Source of the DNA: Lachnospiraceae bacterium
GTDB lineage: Bacteria > Bacillota > Clostridia > Lachnospirales > Lachnospiraceae
Reading direction: 5' to 3'
Assembly (NCBI GenBank): GCA_021771755.1
Contig: JAETOL010000007.1
Location: 1 to 64,000, forward strand
Length of the DNA stretch: 64,000 bases
In this document: positions 48,796 to 58,624 of the stretch, one piece after another
How the letters are laid out: each line of letters opens with the position of its first letter
Position numbering within the stretch: the stretch's first letter is position 1
Translations under genes and position numbers: made by a program
The notes under the pieces: generated by a model
Seen by the model: only the letters and a program-made list of their open reading frames with translations
Database searches by the model: none
What the model was told of the DNA's origin: nothing

Positions 48796-49419
48796 ATGAG
48801 CAAAAAATCCACTGGGAAATCAGCAAAAAAAGGCGAATTTGGCTATATTGCAGCGGAAAAGAAACGAAAACTGATCCTTACGGCAATCTTATTTGCAGTA
48901 CCTTTGCTGATCTTTTTTACCGCATTTATTTATTTTAAGACAAGACTGACAATATGGACTGTGATCGCTGTGGTTGGATGTCTTCCTGCCTGCAAGATGA
49001 TGGTCAATCTGATCATGCTGTTTCGTTCTCCGTCTATGGAGCCGTCCGTGTATGACCAGATACAGGAACATTGCGGAGATCTGGTCATGTCCTATGAAAT
49101 GTATATGACATTCTATGAAAAAAGCGCCTTTATCGATGCTTTTGCCATCTGCGGAAATCTGGTAGTAGGATACAGCAGCGACCCAAAGATCGACGGAGCT
49201 TTTATGGAAACAGAAGCACAGAAGATCCTGAAAGGCAACGGTTATCGTGCTACGGTAAAGATCTTCAAAGATCTGAAACCTTTTCTGGAAAGGCTGGACT
49301 CTATGAACGAGCACAGAGAATCACTGGAAGAGGGCATTAAATTCCGTCCGGATGAGCGTTATCCGGAACTTTCGAGAAATGAACTGATCCGCCATACGAT
49401 TCTGGCGATCTGTCTGTAG
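48796..49419 (+). CDS. Hypothetical membrane protein (two adjacent TMs plus cytosolic domain)
   Basis: Intact ORF with RBS between ygiQ and rluA-type genes; LILTAILFAVPLLIFFTAFIYF and IWTVIAVVGCLPACKMMVNLIML hydrophobic segments. Confidence 0.75.
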   Translation: MSKKSTGKSAKKGEFGYIAAEKKRKLILTAILFAVPLLIFFTAFIYFKTRLTIWTVIAVVGCLPACKMMVNLIMLFRSPSMEPSVYDQIQEHCGDLVMSYEMYMTFYEKSAFIDAFAICGNLVVGYSSDPKIDGAFMETEAQKILKGNGYRATVKIFKDLKPFLERLDSMNEHRESLEEGIKFRPDERYPELSRNELIRHTILAICL

Positions 49420-49426
49420 GTGAACC

Positions 49427-50419
49427 ATGAAACAGTTTACGATCAATCCAAATGAAGCGGGACAGCGTTTTGATAAATATCTGGCAAAACTTCTTCGGGA
49501 GGCCCCAAAGAGTTTTCTTTATAAAATGCTCCGCAAAAAAAATATAACTTTGAATGGGAAAAAGGCATCCGGAAATGAAAAACTGTCTGCAGGAGATGAA
49601 ATCAAACTTTTTTTTAGCGATGATACCTATCTGAAATTCAGCGGCAGTGAAAAAGCGCCGAGAGCAGAAACAAATCTGAATATCCTGTACGAAGATGAAC
49701 ATGTACTTCTGATCAATAAACCTGTGGGAATGCTTTCCCAGCCTGACGACAGCGGTGAACCATCACTGGTAGAATATGTAACGGGTTACCTTCTGGAAAC
49801 AGGAGGGATCACAGAAGAGGAACTGGTCACTTTCCGTCCTTCCGTGTGTAACCGCCTGGATAAAAACACCAGCGGTATGGTGGCAGCAGGAAAAAGTCTT
49901 GCCGGACTCCAGGCGCTGTCAGGCCTTTTCCATGACAGGACTATTCATAAAGACTATCTCTGTGTGGTCCGGGGTGTTTTGAAGGAAAAGCGTCATATAC
50001 GCGGATATCTGAAAAAGGACAGCAGGCAGAACAAAGTAACCATATACAAAACACCTGCTGAAGACGCACAGCCGATTGAAACCATTTATACGCCTTTAGG
50101 CAATAATGGCAGAGTGACCCTTCTGAAAGTAAGGCTGCTGACAGGCCGTACGCACCAGATTCGCGCTCATCTGGCGGCAGAAGGCCATCCGCTTATGGGG
50201 GATGCCAAATATGGGAGCAGGGAGTTTAATCGGAGCATTTGTGAAAAATATGGGCTGCGGCACCAGCTTCTGCATGCATACTGCCTGACATTTCCCAAAC
50301 TTACAGGATGTCTGGAATGTGTTTCCGAAAAATGTTTTTATGCGGAACCACCGGAATTATTTACTCATATCATCAAAGAAGAACAGTTAGAGGAGAGTTA
50401 TCATGAAAATCTGGAATGA
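49427..50419 (+). CDS. RluA family pseudouridine synthase
   Basis: VCNRLDKNTSGMVAAGKS (HRLDxxTSG-like), LLTGRTHQIRAHLAAEGHPLMGDAKYG. Confidence 0.93.
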   Translation: MKQFTINPNEAGQRFDKYLAKLLREAPKSFLYKMLRKKNITLNGKKASGNEKLSAGDEIKLFFSDDTYLKFSGSEKAPRAETNLNILYEDEHVLLINKPVGMLSQPDDSGEPSLVEYVTGYLLETGGITEEELVTFRPSVCNRLDKNTSGMVAAGKSLAGLQALSGLFHDRTIHKDYLCVVRGVLKEKRHIRGYLKKDSRQNKVTIYKTPAEDAQPIETIYTPLGNNGRVTLLKVRLLTGRTHQIRAHLAAEGHPLMGDAKYGSREFNRSICEKYGLRHQLLHAYCLTFPKLTGCLECVSEKCFYAEPPELFTHIIKEEQLEESYHENLE

Positions 50420-50960
50420 AATCTGGGACTATGTAAAAATGATCGTTATTGTGGTAGTGATCGTGCTTTTTGTAAACAATTTTGTGCTGATTAATGCAAA
50501 AATTCCTTCAGAATCCATGGAAAATACGATTATGACAGGGGATCGTGTCTTTGGATTCCGTCTGGCATACGGAATCAACGCAGATATCTTCGGCAACCAT
50601 ATTTCTAAGAAAATGAAAGATCCGGAGCGTTTCGACATTATTATTTTTAAGTATCCGGATGATGAAAGCCAGCTTTTTATCAAGCGTCTTATCGGGCTTC
50701 CAGGAGAAACAGTGGAAATCCGGGACGGTAAGGTATATATCAATGGAGCACAGGAACCCCTGGATGACAGTTTTGTACCTGAGACTCCAGGAGGAAATTA
50801 CGGTCCTTATGTAGTTCCTGAGGATTCTTATTTCATGCTTGGCGATAACCGTGAGAATTCCAGAGACTCCAGATTCTGGGACAATACGTTTGTTTCTTTT
50901 GATCAGATTGTCGGAAAAGCAGTGGTACGTTATTTCCCGTCTATCAAAATGTTGAAGTAA
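50403..50960 (+). CDS. lepB: Signal peptidase I
   Basis: NAKIPSESMENTIMTGDRVFG (Ser), FIKRLIGLPGETVEIRDGKVYING (Lys), FMLGDNRENSRDSRFW. Confidence 0.96.
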   Translation: MKIWNEIWDYVKMIVIVVVIVLFVNNFVLINAKIPSESMENTIMTGDRVFGFRLAYGINADIFGNHISKKMKDPERFDIIIFKYPDDESQLFIKRLIGLPGETVEIRDGKVYINGAQEPLDDSFVPETPGGNYGPYVVPEDSYFMLGDNRENSRDSRFWDNTFVSFDQIVGKAVVRYFPSIKMLK

Positions 50961-50962
50961 TC

Positions 50963-51493
50963 ATGGCGTGGGTAAGCAGAGGCCTCCGGGGTTCTACCCT
51001 GGAGGAACTGATCAACCGTACAAATGAACAGTACGCAGAAAAAAAGCTGGCGCTGATCCAGAAAATTCCCACCCCGATTACACCTGTAAAAATGGATAAG
51101 AGTCATCACCAGATCACACTGGCTTATTTTGAGCAGAAAAGTACCGTGGACTACATTGGAGCCGTGCAGGGGATTCCTGTCTGCTTTGACGCAAAGGAGT
51201 GCCGCACGGATACGTTTCCTTTAAGCAATATCCACCTGCATCAGGTAGAGTTTATGAAAGCTTTTGAAGAACAGGGCGGAATTGCGTTTTTTCTGCTCTT
51301 TTTCAGCAGTGAGGATCTTTTTTATTATCTGCCCTTAAGGCTTCTGCTAAAATTCTGGGAAAGGATGGAACAGGGAGGCCGAAAGAGTTTTCGAAGAGAA
51401 GAACTGGAAGAGTGCTTTTACCTGCCAAGACAGGGTGGATTTTTTGTACCGTATCTGGAAGGGGTAAAAACAGATCTGAATTTACGGGATTGA
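50963..51493 (+). CDS. recU: Holliday junction resolvase RecU
   Basis: STVDYIGAVQGIPVCFDAKECRTDTFPLSNIHLHQVEFMKAFEEQGGIAFFLLFF. Confidence 0.9.
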   Translation: MAWVSRGLRGSTLEELINRTNEQYAEKKLALIQKIPTPITPVKMDKSHHQITLAYFEQKSTVDYIGAVQGIPVCFDAKECRTDTFPLSNIHLHQVEFMKAFEEQGGIAFFLLFFSSEDLFYYLPLRLLLKFWERMEQGGRKSFRREELEECFYLPRQGGFFVPYLEGVKTDLNLRD

Positions 51494-51518
51494 CAAGTTC
51501 GCTTTTATTTACTATAAT
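51490..51518 (+). promoter_or_regulatory. Consensus sigma-A promoter of the his operon
   Basis: TTGACA (51490-51495), 17-bp spacer, TATAAT (51513-51518). Confidence 0.85.
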
Positions 51519-51553
51519 CTTAGATATTTCATATAGTAACATGGTAGCGAACT
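51496..51553. promoter_or_regulatory. Nested inverted repeat (candidate operator) over the his promoter
   Basis: AGTTCGCT (51496-51503)/AGCGAACT (51546-51553) and TTACTAT (51509-51515)/ATAGTAA (51533-51539), near-symmetric. Confidence 0.6.
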
Positions 51554-51581
51554 AAAGTAAAACTCCCAGGAGGATAAGATC

Positions 51582-52700
51582 ATGCAGAGGATTTTTCATA
51601 CGCCGGAGGGAGTCCGGGATATCTACAGCAGAGAATGTTCACAGAAACATCAGCTTCAAGACCGGATCCGGAAGGTTTTTCAGGGATATGGATATGAGGA
51701 GATTGAAACACCGACTTTTGAATATTTTGAAGTGTTCAGCAGAGAAGTGGGTACTGTTCCGTCCAGGGACCTGTACAAATTTTTTGACAGGGAAGGGAAC
51801 ACGCTTGTGCTCCGCCCGGATTTTACCCCGTCTGTTTCCAGAGCCTGTGCCACTTATTTTTCACCGGAAAAAGAGGTGGTTACACTGTCCTATACCGGAC
51901 AGACTTTTGTAAACAGTTCCAGTTATCAAGGCAGATTAAAAGAAACCACGCAGATGGGCGTAGAGCGTATCGGAGATGATTCCCCGGAAGCAGACGCAGA
52001 ACTTCTTGCCATGACGGTGGAATGTCTTCTGGCATCTGGGTTGAGAGAATTTCAGGTAAGTGTAGGACAGGTGGACTATTTTAAATCGCTTCTTGGGGAA
52101 GCGGAGCTTGATGAAGAAGCAGAAGAACGTCTTCGGGAACTGATCGCAGAGAAAAATTATTTCGGTGTAGAAGAACTGGTTGAGGGACAGAATCTGAATC
52201 AGGATCTTTCCGCAGCGCTTCAGCAGATTCCGCATTTGTTTGGTTCCAGAGAGGTTCTGGACAGAGCCCGTTCTCTTACGGATAATCCGATGGCTGTTCA
52301 GGCGGTAGAGCGTCTGGAAAAAATATATGAGATCATGAAGATCTATGGCTATGAAAAATATATCAGTTTTGATTTTGGTATGGTAAGTAAAATCCAGTAT
52401 TACACAGGTATTATTTTTCAGGCATATACTTATGGCACAGGAGAGCCGCTGGTCAAGGGAGGACGCTACAATAACCTTTTGAAGCATTTTGGCACACCGG
52501 CAGCCTCGATCGGTTTTGTTATTGTTGTAGACAGTCTTCTGACCGCATTATCCAGGCAGAAGATCGAAACATTTCAGGAAGAAGAACCTTATGTGCTGAC
52601 CTATACAGAAGATATGCTGGAAGAGGCTGTGGTGAAAGCACAGCGTCTGAGAAAAGAAGGCAGGCGGGTAGCTCTGCGAAAAGTAAAGGAGGGCTGCTGA
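51582..52700 (+). CDS. hisZ: ATP phosphoribosyltransferase regulatory subunit
   Basis: HisRS-like class II core ([66 protein letters not shown]) directly upstream of hisG. Confidence 0.92.
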   Translation: MQRIFHTPEGVRDIYSRECSQKHQLQDRIRKVFQGYGYEEIETPTFEYFEVFSREVGTVPSRDLYKFFDREGNTLVLRPDFTPSVSRACATYFSPEKEVVTLSYTGQTFVNSSSYQGRLKETTQMGVERIGDDSPEADAELLAMTVECLLASGLREFQVSVGQVDYFKSLLGEAELDEEAEERLRELIAEKNYFGVEELVEGQNLNQDLSAALQQIPHLFGSREVLDRARSLTDNPMAVQAVERLEKIYEIMKIYGYEKYISFDFGMVSKIQYYTGIIFQAYTYGTGEPLVKGGRYNNLLKHFGTPAASIGFVIVVDSLLTALSRQKIETFQEEEPYVLTYTEDMLEEAVVKAQRLRKEGRRVALRKVKEGC

Positions 52701-52701
52701 A

Positions 52702-53343
52702 ATGAGATATTTGACGATCGCACTTACAAAAGGACGTCTGGCCCAGGAAACACTGGATATTTTTGAAAAGATCGGTGTAACCTGTGAAGAGATACGTGAT
52801 AAAGATTCTCGAAAACTGATCTTTGTCAATGAAGAATTGAAACTGAAATTTTTTCTTGCCAAAGGTCCGGATGTTCCGACTTATGTAGAATATGGTGCAG
52901 CTGATATTGGTATTACAGGAAAGGATACCATTCTTGAGGAAGGCCGAAAGCTTTATGAGGTGATGGATCTGGGATTTGGAGCCTGCAGAATGTGTGTCTG
53001 CGGACCGGAAAGTGCCCGGGAACTTCTTCACAATAATCAGCTGATCCGGGTGGCAACGAAATATCCGAATATCGCTAAAGATTATTTTTATAATAAAAAA
53101 CACCAGACAGTAGAGATCATCAAACTGAATGGTTCTATTGAACTGGCTCCTATCGTAGGGCTTTCGGAAGTGATTGTAGACATTGTAGAAACCGGAAGCA
53201 CGTTAAAGGAAAACGGTCTGAAGGTCCTGGAAGAGGTATGTCCTCTTTCTGCGAGAATGATCGTAAATCAGGTAAGTATGAAAATGGAAGATGAGCGGAT
53301 CCGGAAACTGATCGGTGATCTTCGCAATGTGATAAAAGGATGA
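52702..53343 (+). CDS. hisG: ATP phosphoribosyltransferase (short form)
   Basis: [56 protein letters not shown]. Confidence 0.96.
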   Translation: MRYLTIALTKGRLAQETLDIFEKIGVTCEEIRDKDSRKLIFVNEELKLKFFLAKGPDVPTYVEYGAADIGITGKDTILEEGRKLYEVMDLGFGACRMCVCGPESARELLHNNQLIRVATKYPNIAKDYFYNKKHQTVEIIKLNGSIELAPIVGLSEVIVDIVETGSTLKENGLKVLEEVCPLSARMIVNQVSMKMEDERIRKLIGDLRNVIKG

Positions 53344-53379
53344 TTGACTGAAGTACTGACAGAAGGGATGGAGGAGAAC

Positions 53380-54678
53380 ATGCGGATAGTATCACTTACA
53401 AAAGAAACAACAAAAGACATTCTTGAGGATCTTCTGAAAAGAAGCCCCAATAATTATGGAAACTATGAAGCGGCTGTTGCGGAAATTTTGAATAAAGTAC
53501 GCCTGGAAGGAGACCGTGCACTTTTTGATTACACCAGAGAATTTGATAAATCAGAGATCACGAAGGAAACCATCCGGGTAACGGAAGAAGAAATCCAGGA
53601 AGCATATGATGCAGTGGATCAGGCCCTGGTGGATGTGATCAAAAAGGCACTGGTCAATATCAGAAGCTATCATGAAAAGCAGAAACAGAACAGCTGGTTT
53701 ACTTCTTCGGAGGAAGGTACGATGCTTGGACAAAAGGTAATGCCTCTCCAGCGTGTTGGCGTTTATGTACCGGGCGGCAAGGCTGTTTATCCATCTTCCG
53801 TACTTATGAATATAGTACCTGCGAAAGTAGCCGGAGTAGACCAGATCGTAATGACCACTCCTCCTGGAAAAGATGGAAAAGTAAATCCTTCTACTTTGGT
53901 TGCCGCCAAAGAAGCCGGAGCAGATGAGATCTATAAGGTAGGAGGCGCACAGGCAGTAGGTGCACTCGCTTATGGTACGGAGAGTATTCCGAAGGTGGAT
54001 AAGATCGTAGGTCCTGGAAATATTTTTGTTGCTCTTGCAAAAAAAGCAGTTTACGGTCATGTAAGTATCGACTCCATTGCCGGACCCAGTGAGATCCTGG
54101 TACTGGCAGACGACAGCGCAAATCCGCGCTTCGTGGCAGCAGATCTTCTTTCTCAGGCAGAACATGACGAACTGGCTTCTGCAATCCTGATCACAACAAG
54201 CAGAGATCTGGCAGAAAAGGTCAGCCATGAAGTAGAGGAATTTGTAAAGATCCTTTCACGTAAAGAGATCATCCAGAAATCCCTGGATAATTTTGGATAC
54301 ATCCTGATCGCAGAAAACATGGACGATGCAATCGAGGCAGCCAATGCGATTGCATCAGAGCATATGGAGATCGTTACGAAAAATCCTTTTGAGGTTATGA
54401 TGAAGATACGAAACGCAGGAGCGATCTTTATTGGCGAATACAGTTCCGAGCCTTTGGGAGATTATTTTGCAGGCCCTAACCATGTACTTCCCACAAATGG
54501 AACTGCGAAATTTTTCTCTCCGCTTTCTGTAGATGACTTTGTAAAAAAATCAAGTATTGTATATTATTCCAGAGAGGCGCTGAAAAAGATCCATAAAGAT
54601 ATCGAACAGTTTGCTTCCTCTGAACAGCTGACTGCACATGCGAATTCCATTGCAGTACGCTTTGAAAATGAAAACTGA
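53380..54678 (+). CDS. hisD: Histidinol dehydrogenase
   Basis: RVGVYVPGGKAVYPSSVLMN, GGAQAVGALAYGTESIPKVDKIVGPGN, SEHMEI, GPNHVLPTNGTAKFFSPLSV. Confidence 0.97.
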   Translation: MRIVSLTKETTKDILEDLLKRSPNNYGNYEAAVAEILNKVRLEGDRALFDYTREFDKSEITKETIRVTEEEIQEAYDAVDQALVDVIKKALVNIRSYHEKQKQNSWFTSSEEGTMLGQKVMPLQRVGVYVPGGKAVYPSSVLMNIVPAKVAGVDQIVMTTPPGKDGKVNPSTLVAAKEAGADEIYKVGGAQAVGALAYGTESIPKVDKIVGPGNIFVALAKKAVYGHVSIDSIAGPSEILVLADDSANPRFVAADLLSQAEHDELASAILITTSRDLAEKVSHEVEEFVKILSRKEIIQKSLDNFGYILIAENMDDAIEAANAIASEHMEIVTKNPFEVMMKIRNAGAIFIGEYSSEPLGDYFAGPNHVLPTNGTAKFFSPLSVDDFVKKSSIVYYSREALKKIHKDIEQFASSEQLTAHANSIAVRFENEN

Positions 54679-54691
54679 CAGGAGAATCCTT

Positions 54692-55279
54692 ATGACGAGA
54701 GAAGCATCTATCGAGAGAAATACAAAAGAAACAGAGATCAAGCTAAAACTGAACCTTGATGGAACCGGATATTCTGATATTATTACAGGCGTAGGTTTTT
54801 TTGACCATATGCTGGATGGATTCACGAGACATGGTCTGTTTGATCTTTGTGTCCGTGTTCATGGAGACCTGAATGTAGATGATCATCATACCATAGAAGA
54901 TACAGGAATTGTCCTGGGAACTGCGATCAGAGAAGCCGCTGGCGATAAAAAAGGAATCCGCCGGTTCGGGAGCTGTATTCTTCCTATGGACGAAGTACTG
55001 GTCCTTTGTGCGGCAGATCTTTCCGGACGTCCGTATTATTCTTCTGATGCAGTGTTTTCTTCTGAACGCATCGGAGATATGTCGGCAGAGATGGTAAAAG
55101 AGTTTTTTTATGCCGTTTCCTACAGTGCAGGCATGAACCTTCATTTCAAAGTGCTTACTAACGGAAACAGTCATCATCTGGCCGAGGCAATGTTTAAAAG
55201 CTTTGCAAAAGCTCTGGATCAGGCATTTTCCTATGATCCAAGGATCAAAGACGTACTTTCTACAAAGGGAAGCCTGTAA
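54692..55279 (+). CDS. hisB: Imidazoleglycerol-phosphate dehydratase
   Basis: GVGFFDHMLDGFTRHGLFDL, DDHHTIEDTGIVLG, NSHHLAEAMFKSFAKAL. Confidence 0.97.
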   Translation: MTREASIERNTKETEIKLKLNLDGTGYSDIITGVGFFDHMLDGFTRHGLFDLCVRVHGDLNVDDHHTIEDTGIVLGTAIREAAGDKKGIRRFGSCILPMDEVLVLCAADLSGRPYYSSDAVFSSERIGDMSAEMVKEFFYAVSYSAGMNLHFKVLTNGNSHHLAEAMFKSFAKALDQAFSYDPRIKDVLSTKGSL

Positions 55280-55305
55280 TAAAGCGATGATAAAGGAGAA
55301 TGATT

Positions 55306-56589
55306 ATGGATAATAAACAAATGATCCCCTGCCTCTATCTGGAATCTGGAAAAGCAGTAACAGGATTCGGACAGAGAAATCTTTTTGGCGATGGAGACGT
55401 AGAAAGACTTGCAGGTATGTACAGTGACAACGGCGCCGATCAGCTTCTTGTTTTTGACTTTTCTTCCGATGATGTGGAACATGAAAAAGCCATCGCCTGG
55501 ATCAAGGCAATCTGTGAATCTGCAGAAATTCCTGTTATGGCTGCAGGCAATATCAATCGAATGGAAGACGTAAAAAAACTGATCTATGCCGGCTGCGCAA
55601 AGGTGGCTCTGAATTTCTCAAAACAAAGTAATATTGATCTCTTGGAAGAAATGTCAAAACGCTTTGGCAGGGAAAAAATGTACGTATGCGTATCTTCCCC
55701 GGAAGAGTTTACCGATCATCAGGAACTGATTGAAAAATATGCAGGAGGAATTCTTGCTTTAGATGCTGTTCAGGATTCTGTTTTCTCTGTTTCCTCCATG
55801 CAGGTGATCCTGCATACAGAAGAAAGTCGTGAGAAAGAACTTTTTGCTCTGTTAAAACATTCTGCTGTGTGTGGCCTCAGCGGATCTTATGTAAGCGCAG
55901 AGGATACCGACCTCATTGGTTTTAAAGATGCGTGCCGTAAAGAAAATATACCGGTAAATATCTGTGAAAGCGCGATTGAATGGTCGGAATTTAAACTGAA
56001 CAGTGATGGCCTGATTCCTGTTGTGGTGCAGGATTATAAAACAGATGAAGTTCTGATGGTAGCTTATATGAATGAGGAGGCATTCCAGGCAACTCTTCAT
56101 ACAGGCAAAATGACCTACTGGAGCAGGAGCCGTCAGGAATTATGGCTGAAAGGTGCAACTTCCGGGCATTTTCAATATGTAAAATCATTGACATTGGATT
56201 GTGACAATGATACGATTCTTGCAAAGGTTGCTCAGATTGGCGCTGCCTGCCATACAGGAAACAAAACCTGTTTCTTTCAGCCTTTGATGAAAAAAGAGTA
56301 TGATGATACGAATCCGCTCCGGGTGTTCCAGGAGGTTTATGATGTGATCATGGACAGAAAACTCCATCCCAAAGAAGGTTCTTACACCAATTATCTTTTT
56401 GATAAGGGGATAGATAAGATCCTGAAAAAAGTAGGAGAAGAATGCACGGAAATTGTGATTGCCGCAAAAAACCCTGATAAAGATGAAATCAAATATGAGA
56501 TTTCCGATTTTCTTTATCATGTTATGGTTTTGATGGCAGAAAAAGGAGTGACCTGGGAAGAAATCACCAGGGAACTTGCAAGGAGATAA
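55306..56589 (+). CDS. hisIE: HisF-like (degenerate TIM-barrel) domain fused to HisIE (phosphoribosyl-AMP cyclohydrolase / phosphoribosyl-ATP pyrophosphatase)
   Basis: N-term [13 protein letters not shown]...[10 protein letters not shown] resembles HisF; C-term [39 protein letters not shown] (HisI) and [15 protein letters not shown] (HisE). Confidence 0.9.
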   Translation: MDNKQMIPCLYLESGKAVTGFGQRNLFGDGDVERLAGMYSDNGADQLLVFDFSSDDVEHEKAIAWIKAICESAEIPVMAAGNINRMEDVKKLIYAGCAKVALNFSKQSNIDLLEEMSKRFGREKMYVCVSSPEEFTDHQELIEKYAGGILALDAVQDSVFSVSSMQVILHTEESREKELFALLKHSAVCGLSGSYVSAEDTDLIGFKDACRKENIPVNICESAIEWSEFKLNSDGLIPVVVQDYKTDEVLMVAYMNEEAFQATLHTGKMTYWSRSRQELWLKGATSGHFQYVKSLTLDCDNDTILAKVAQIGAACHTGNKTCFFQPLMKKEYDDTNPLRVFQEVYDVIMDRKLHPKEGSYTNYLFDKGIDKILKKVGEECTEIVIAAKNPDKDEIKYEISDFLYHVMVLMAEKGVTWEEITRELARR

Positions 56590-56650
56590 AAATCCAGGCA
56601 TGACCAGGGTATATCCTCTGGTCTTTTGCCATGTTATACAGGAGATATGT

Positions 56651-58582
56651 ATGAAACAGAAGAGAAATTCCCACATAAGAAAAAGCAATTACCATCCGCC
56701 CAAAACACAGGCAGAGAAAACGGTCCAGCGTACAATGCCGGAGCAAAAAAGAAGCACAGGGCATACTCCTCCCAAGAAGAAAAAGCCGGCTTCTCCCTTA
56801 AAAGGCAGGCAGCTTCCGGAAAAGTATCCGCTGCCGGGAAAACTGATTTTCTGGAAACGTATTTTTAAAAATATTGTATCTGTAAAGGCGGCCCTTTTGT
56901 TATTGATCCTTTGTCTGGCAGGAGGATCCGCCATTTATCTGGTGCAAAGGCTAGGTTCCGGGTCGGCAGGTGAGCCTGGCGAAAAAGCGGTAAAGACGTT
57001 TTCGAAAAAATCAGAGGAACCTTTACTGGAGATGGAAAAAACAGATGAAATTTTCTTTGAACCTCACAGTGTAGAATCTACGAGACCGGAAAATCTGATT
57101 GCCTCTACAGAGCTGGAAGTAGACGGAACTGTTCTGGACAGCATTGCTTCGTATACACAAGATCAACCCATTTCCTTTCAAAAAGGCAGCAAATATACGA
57201 AAGTGGACGGAATCGTTTCTTTTAGGGGGAATAATTTCCGCGACAGTGCTGTATATGGAAAAGCTTCTCTGGTAAATAACAAATTAAAGGATAAGTGGTC
57301 CAGAGATACCGGATCTCTTTCTTCCCAGGGGACTGTCTGGACAGGAAGCGGATGGACGGGTCAGCCGCTGATGCAAAAATGGCCAAAAGAAGTAAAAGCC
57401 CATATGAATATGAACGACTGGGCAAAGGAAAAGGACGATCTGGTAGAAGTGATCTATGCCTGTATGGATGGTTATGTTTATTTTCTGGATCTGGAAACCG
57501 GAAAAGATACAAGAGAACCGCTCTATCTTGGATACACGTTCAAAGGCTCCGGAGCATTGGATCCCAGAGGATATCCGATCCTTTATGTCGGCGCAGGCTA
57601 CAATAGCGATCAGGGAACGGCAAGAGTATTTGTGATCAATCTCCTTGACTGCAGCACCATGTATACTTTTGGAGATAATGACCCGTTTTCCCTTAGAGGA
57701 AGTTTAAGCTTTTTTGATTCCTCTGCCCTTGTAGATGCAGAGACGGATACGTTGATTTATCCCGGAGAAAATGGGATTTTATATCTGATCAAACTGAATA
57801 CCCAATATGATCCGGAAGCAGGAACGTTATCGGTCAATCCGGGAAAAACTGTAAAATGGCATTACTACGGAACAAGATCCAGCACGGAATCTTTCTGGGT
57901 TGGAATGGAAGTCAGCGCCGCTGTTTACAAAAATTATCTGTTTACCTCAGATAATGGCGGAAATCTTATGTGCCTGGATCTGAATACGATGGAACTGGTA
58001 TGGGTTCAGGATATTTTGGATGATTCTAATTCTACACCGGTACTTTCAATAGAAGACGGTCATCTTTACCTTTACATCAGCACATCGTTCCGCTTAGGAT
58101 GGAGAAGTTATGACCAGGCGACGGTACCGGTATGGAAGATCAATGCAGAAACCGGAGAGATCATCTGGCAGACAGACTATCAGTGTTATACAGATGACGG
58201 TGTATCCGGGGGTGTGCAGTCTACGATTGCTACAGGAAAAAATGATCTCAAAGATTATGTATATGTAACCGTATCCAAAACGGAGGACAATGCAACCGGC
58301 GTTCTGCACTGTCTGGATAAGAAGACAGGAAAAATGGTCTGGGAGCATAAATCCGGTTATGCCTGGTCTTCCCCGGTCAGTGTATATGACAAGGACAAAA
58401 AAGGCCGTGTTATTTACTGCAGCAGTAATGGAAATATGTATCTTCTGGATGGAACAACAGGAGAAGTTCTTGATACCCTTTCTCTCAGTGAGGGTGTGAT
58501 CGAAGCTTCCCCGGCTGTATACGGAAGCACTGCTGTTGTAGGAACCAGAGACTGCAAAATCTGGGGAATTGAACTGGAATAA
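56651..58582 (+). CDS. Membrane-anchored PQQ-like beta-propeller repeat protein
   Basis: Basic N-terminus, TM, then PQQ-like repeats (GYVYFLDLETGK, GNLMCLDLNTMELVW, WKINAETGEIIW, LHCLDKKTGKMVWEHKSG, GNMYLLDGTTGEVL). Confidence 0.85.
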   Translation: MKQKRNSHIRKSNYHPPKTQAEKTVQRTMPEQKRSTGHTPPKKKKPASPLKGRQLPEKYPLPGKLIFWKRIFKNIVSVKAALLLLILCLAGGSAIYLVQRLGSGSAGEPGEKAVKTFSKKSEEPLLEMEKTDEIFFEPHSVESTRPENLIASTELEVDGTVLDSIASYTQDQPISFQKGSKYTKVDGIVSFRGNNFRDSAVYGKASLVNNKLKDKWSRDTGSLSSQGTVWTGSGWTGQPLMQKWPKEVKAHMNMNDWAKEKDDLVEVIYACMDGYVYFLDLETGKDTREPLYLGYTFKGSGALDPRGYPILYVGAGYNSDQGTARVFVINLLDCSTMYTFGDNDPFSLRGSLSFFDSSALVDAETDTLIYPGENGILYLIKLNTQYDPEAGTLSVNPGKTVKWHYYGTRSSTESFWVGMEVSAAVYKNYLFTSDNGGNLMCLDLNTMELVWVQDILDDSNSTPVLSIEDGHLYLYISTSFRLGWRSYDQATVPVWKINAETGEIIWQTDYQCYTDDGVSGGVQSTIATGKNDLKDYVYVTVSKTEDNATGVLHCLDKKTGKMVWEHKSGYAWSSPVSVYDKDKKGRVIYCSSNGNMYLLDGTTGEVLDTLSLSEGVIEASPAVYGSTAVVGTRDCKIWGIELE

Positions 58583-58624
58583 AAAATCATATGAAATAAT
58601 AATTATCAAAAAGGATGCAACTAT

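Noticed and set aside
51494-51581. T-box or histidine attenuator leader upstream of hisZ
   Set aside because: No T-box AGGGUGGNACCGCG motif, no His-codon leader peptide and no terminator hairpin; the dyad overlaps the promoter, not a long leader.
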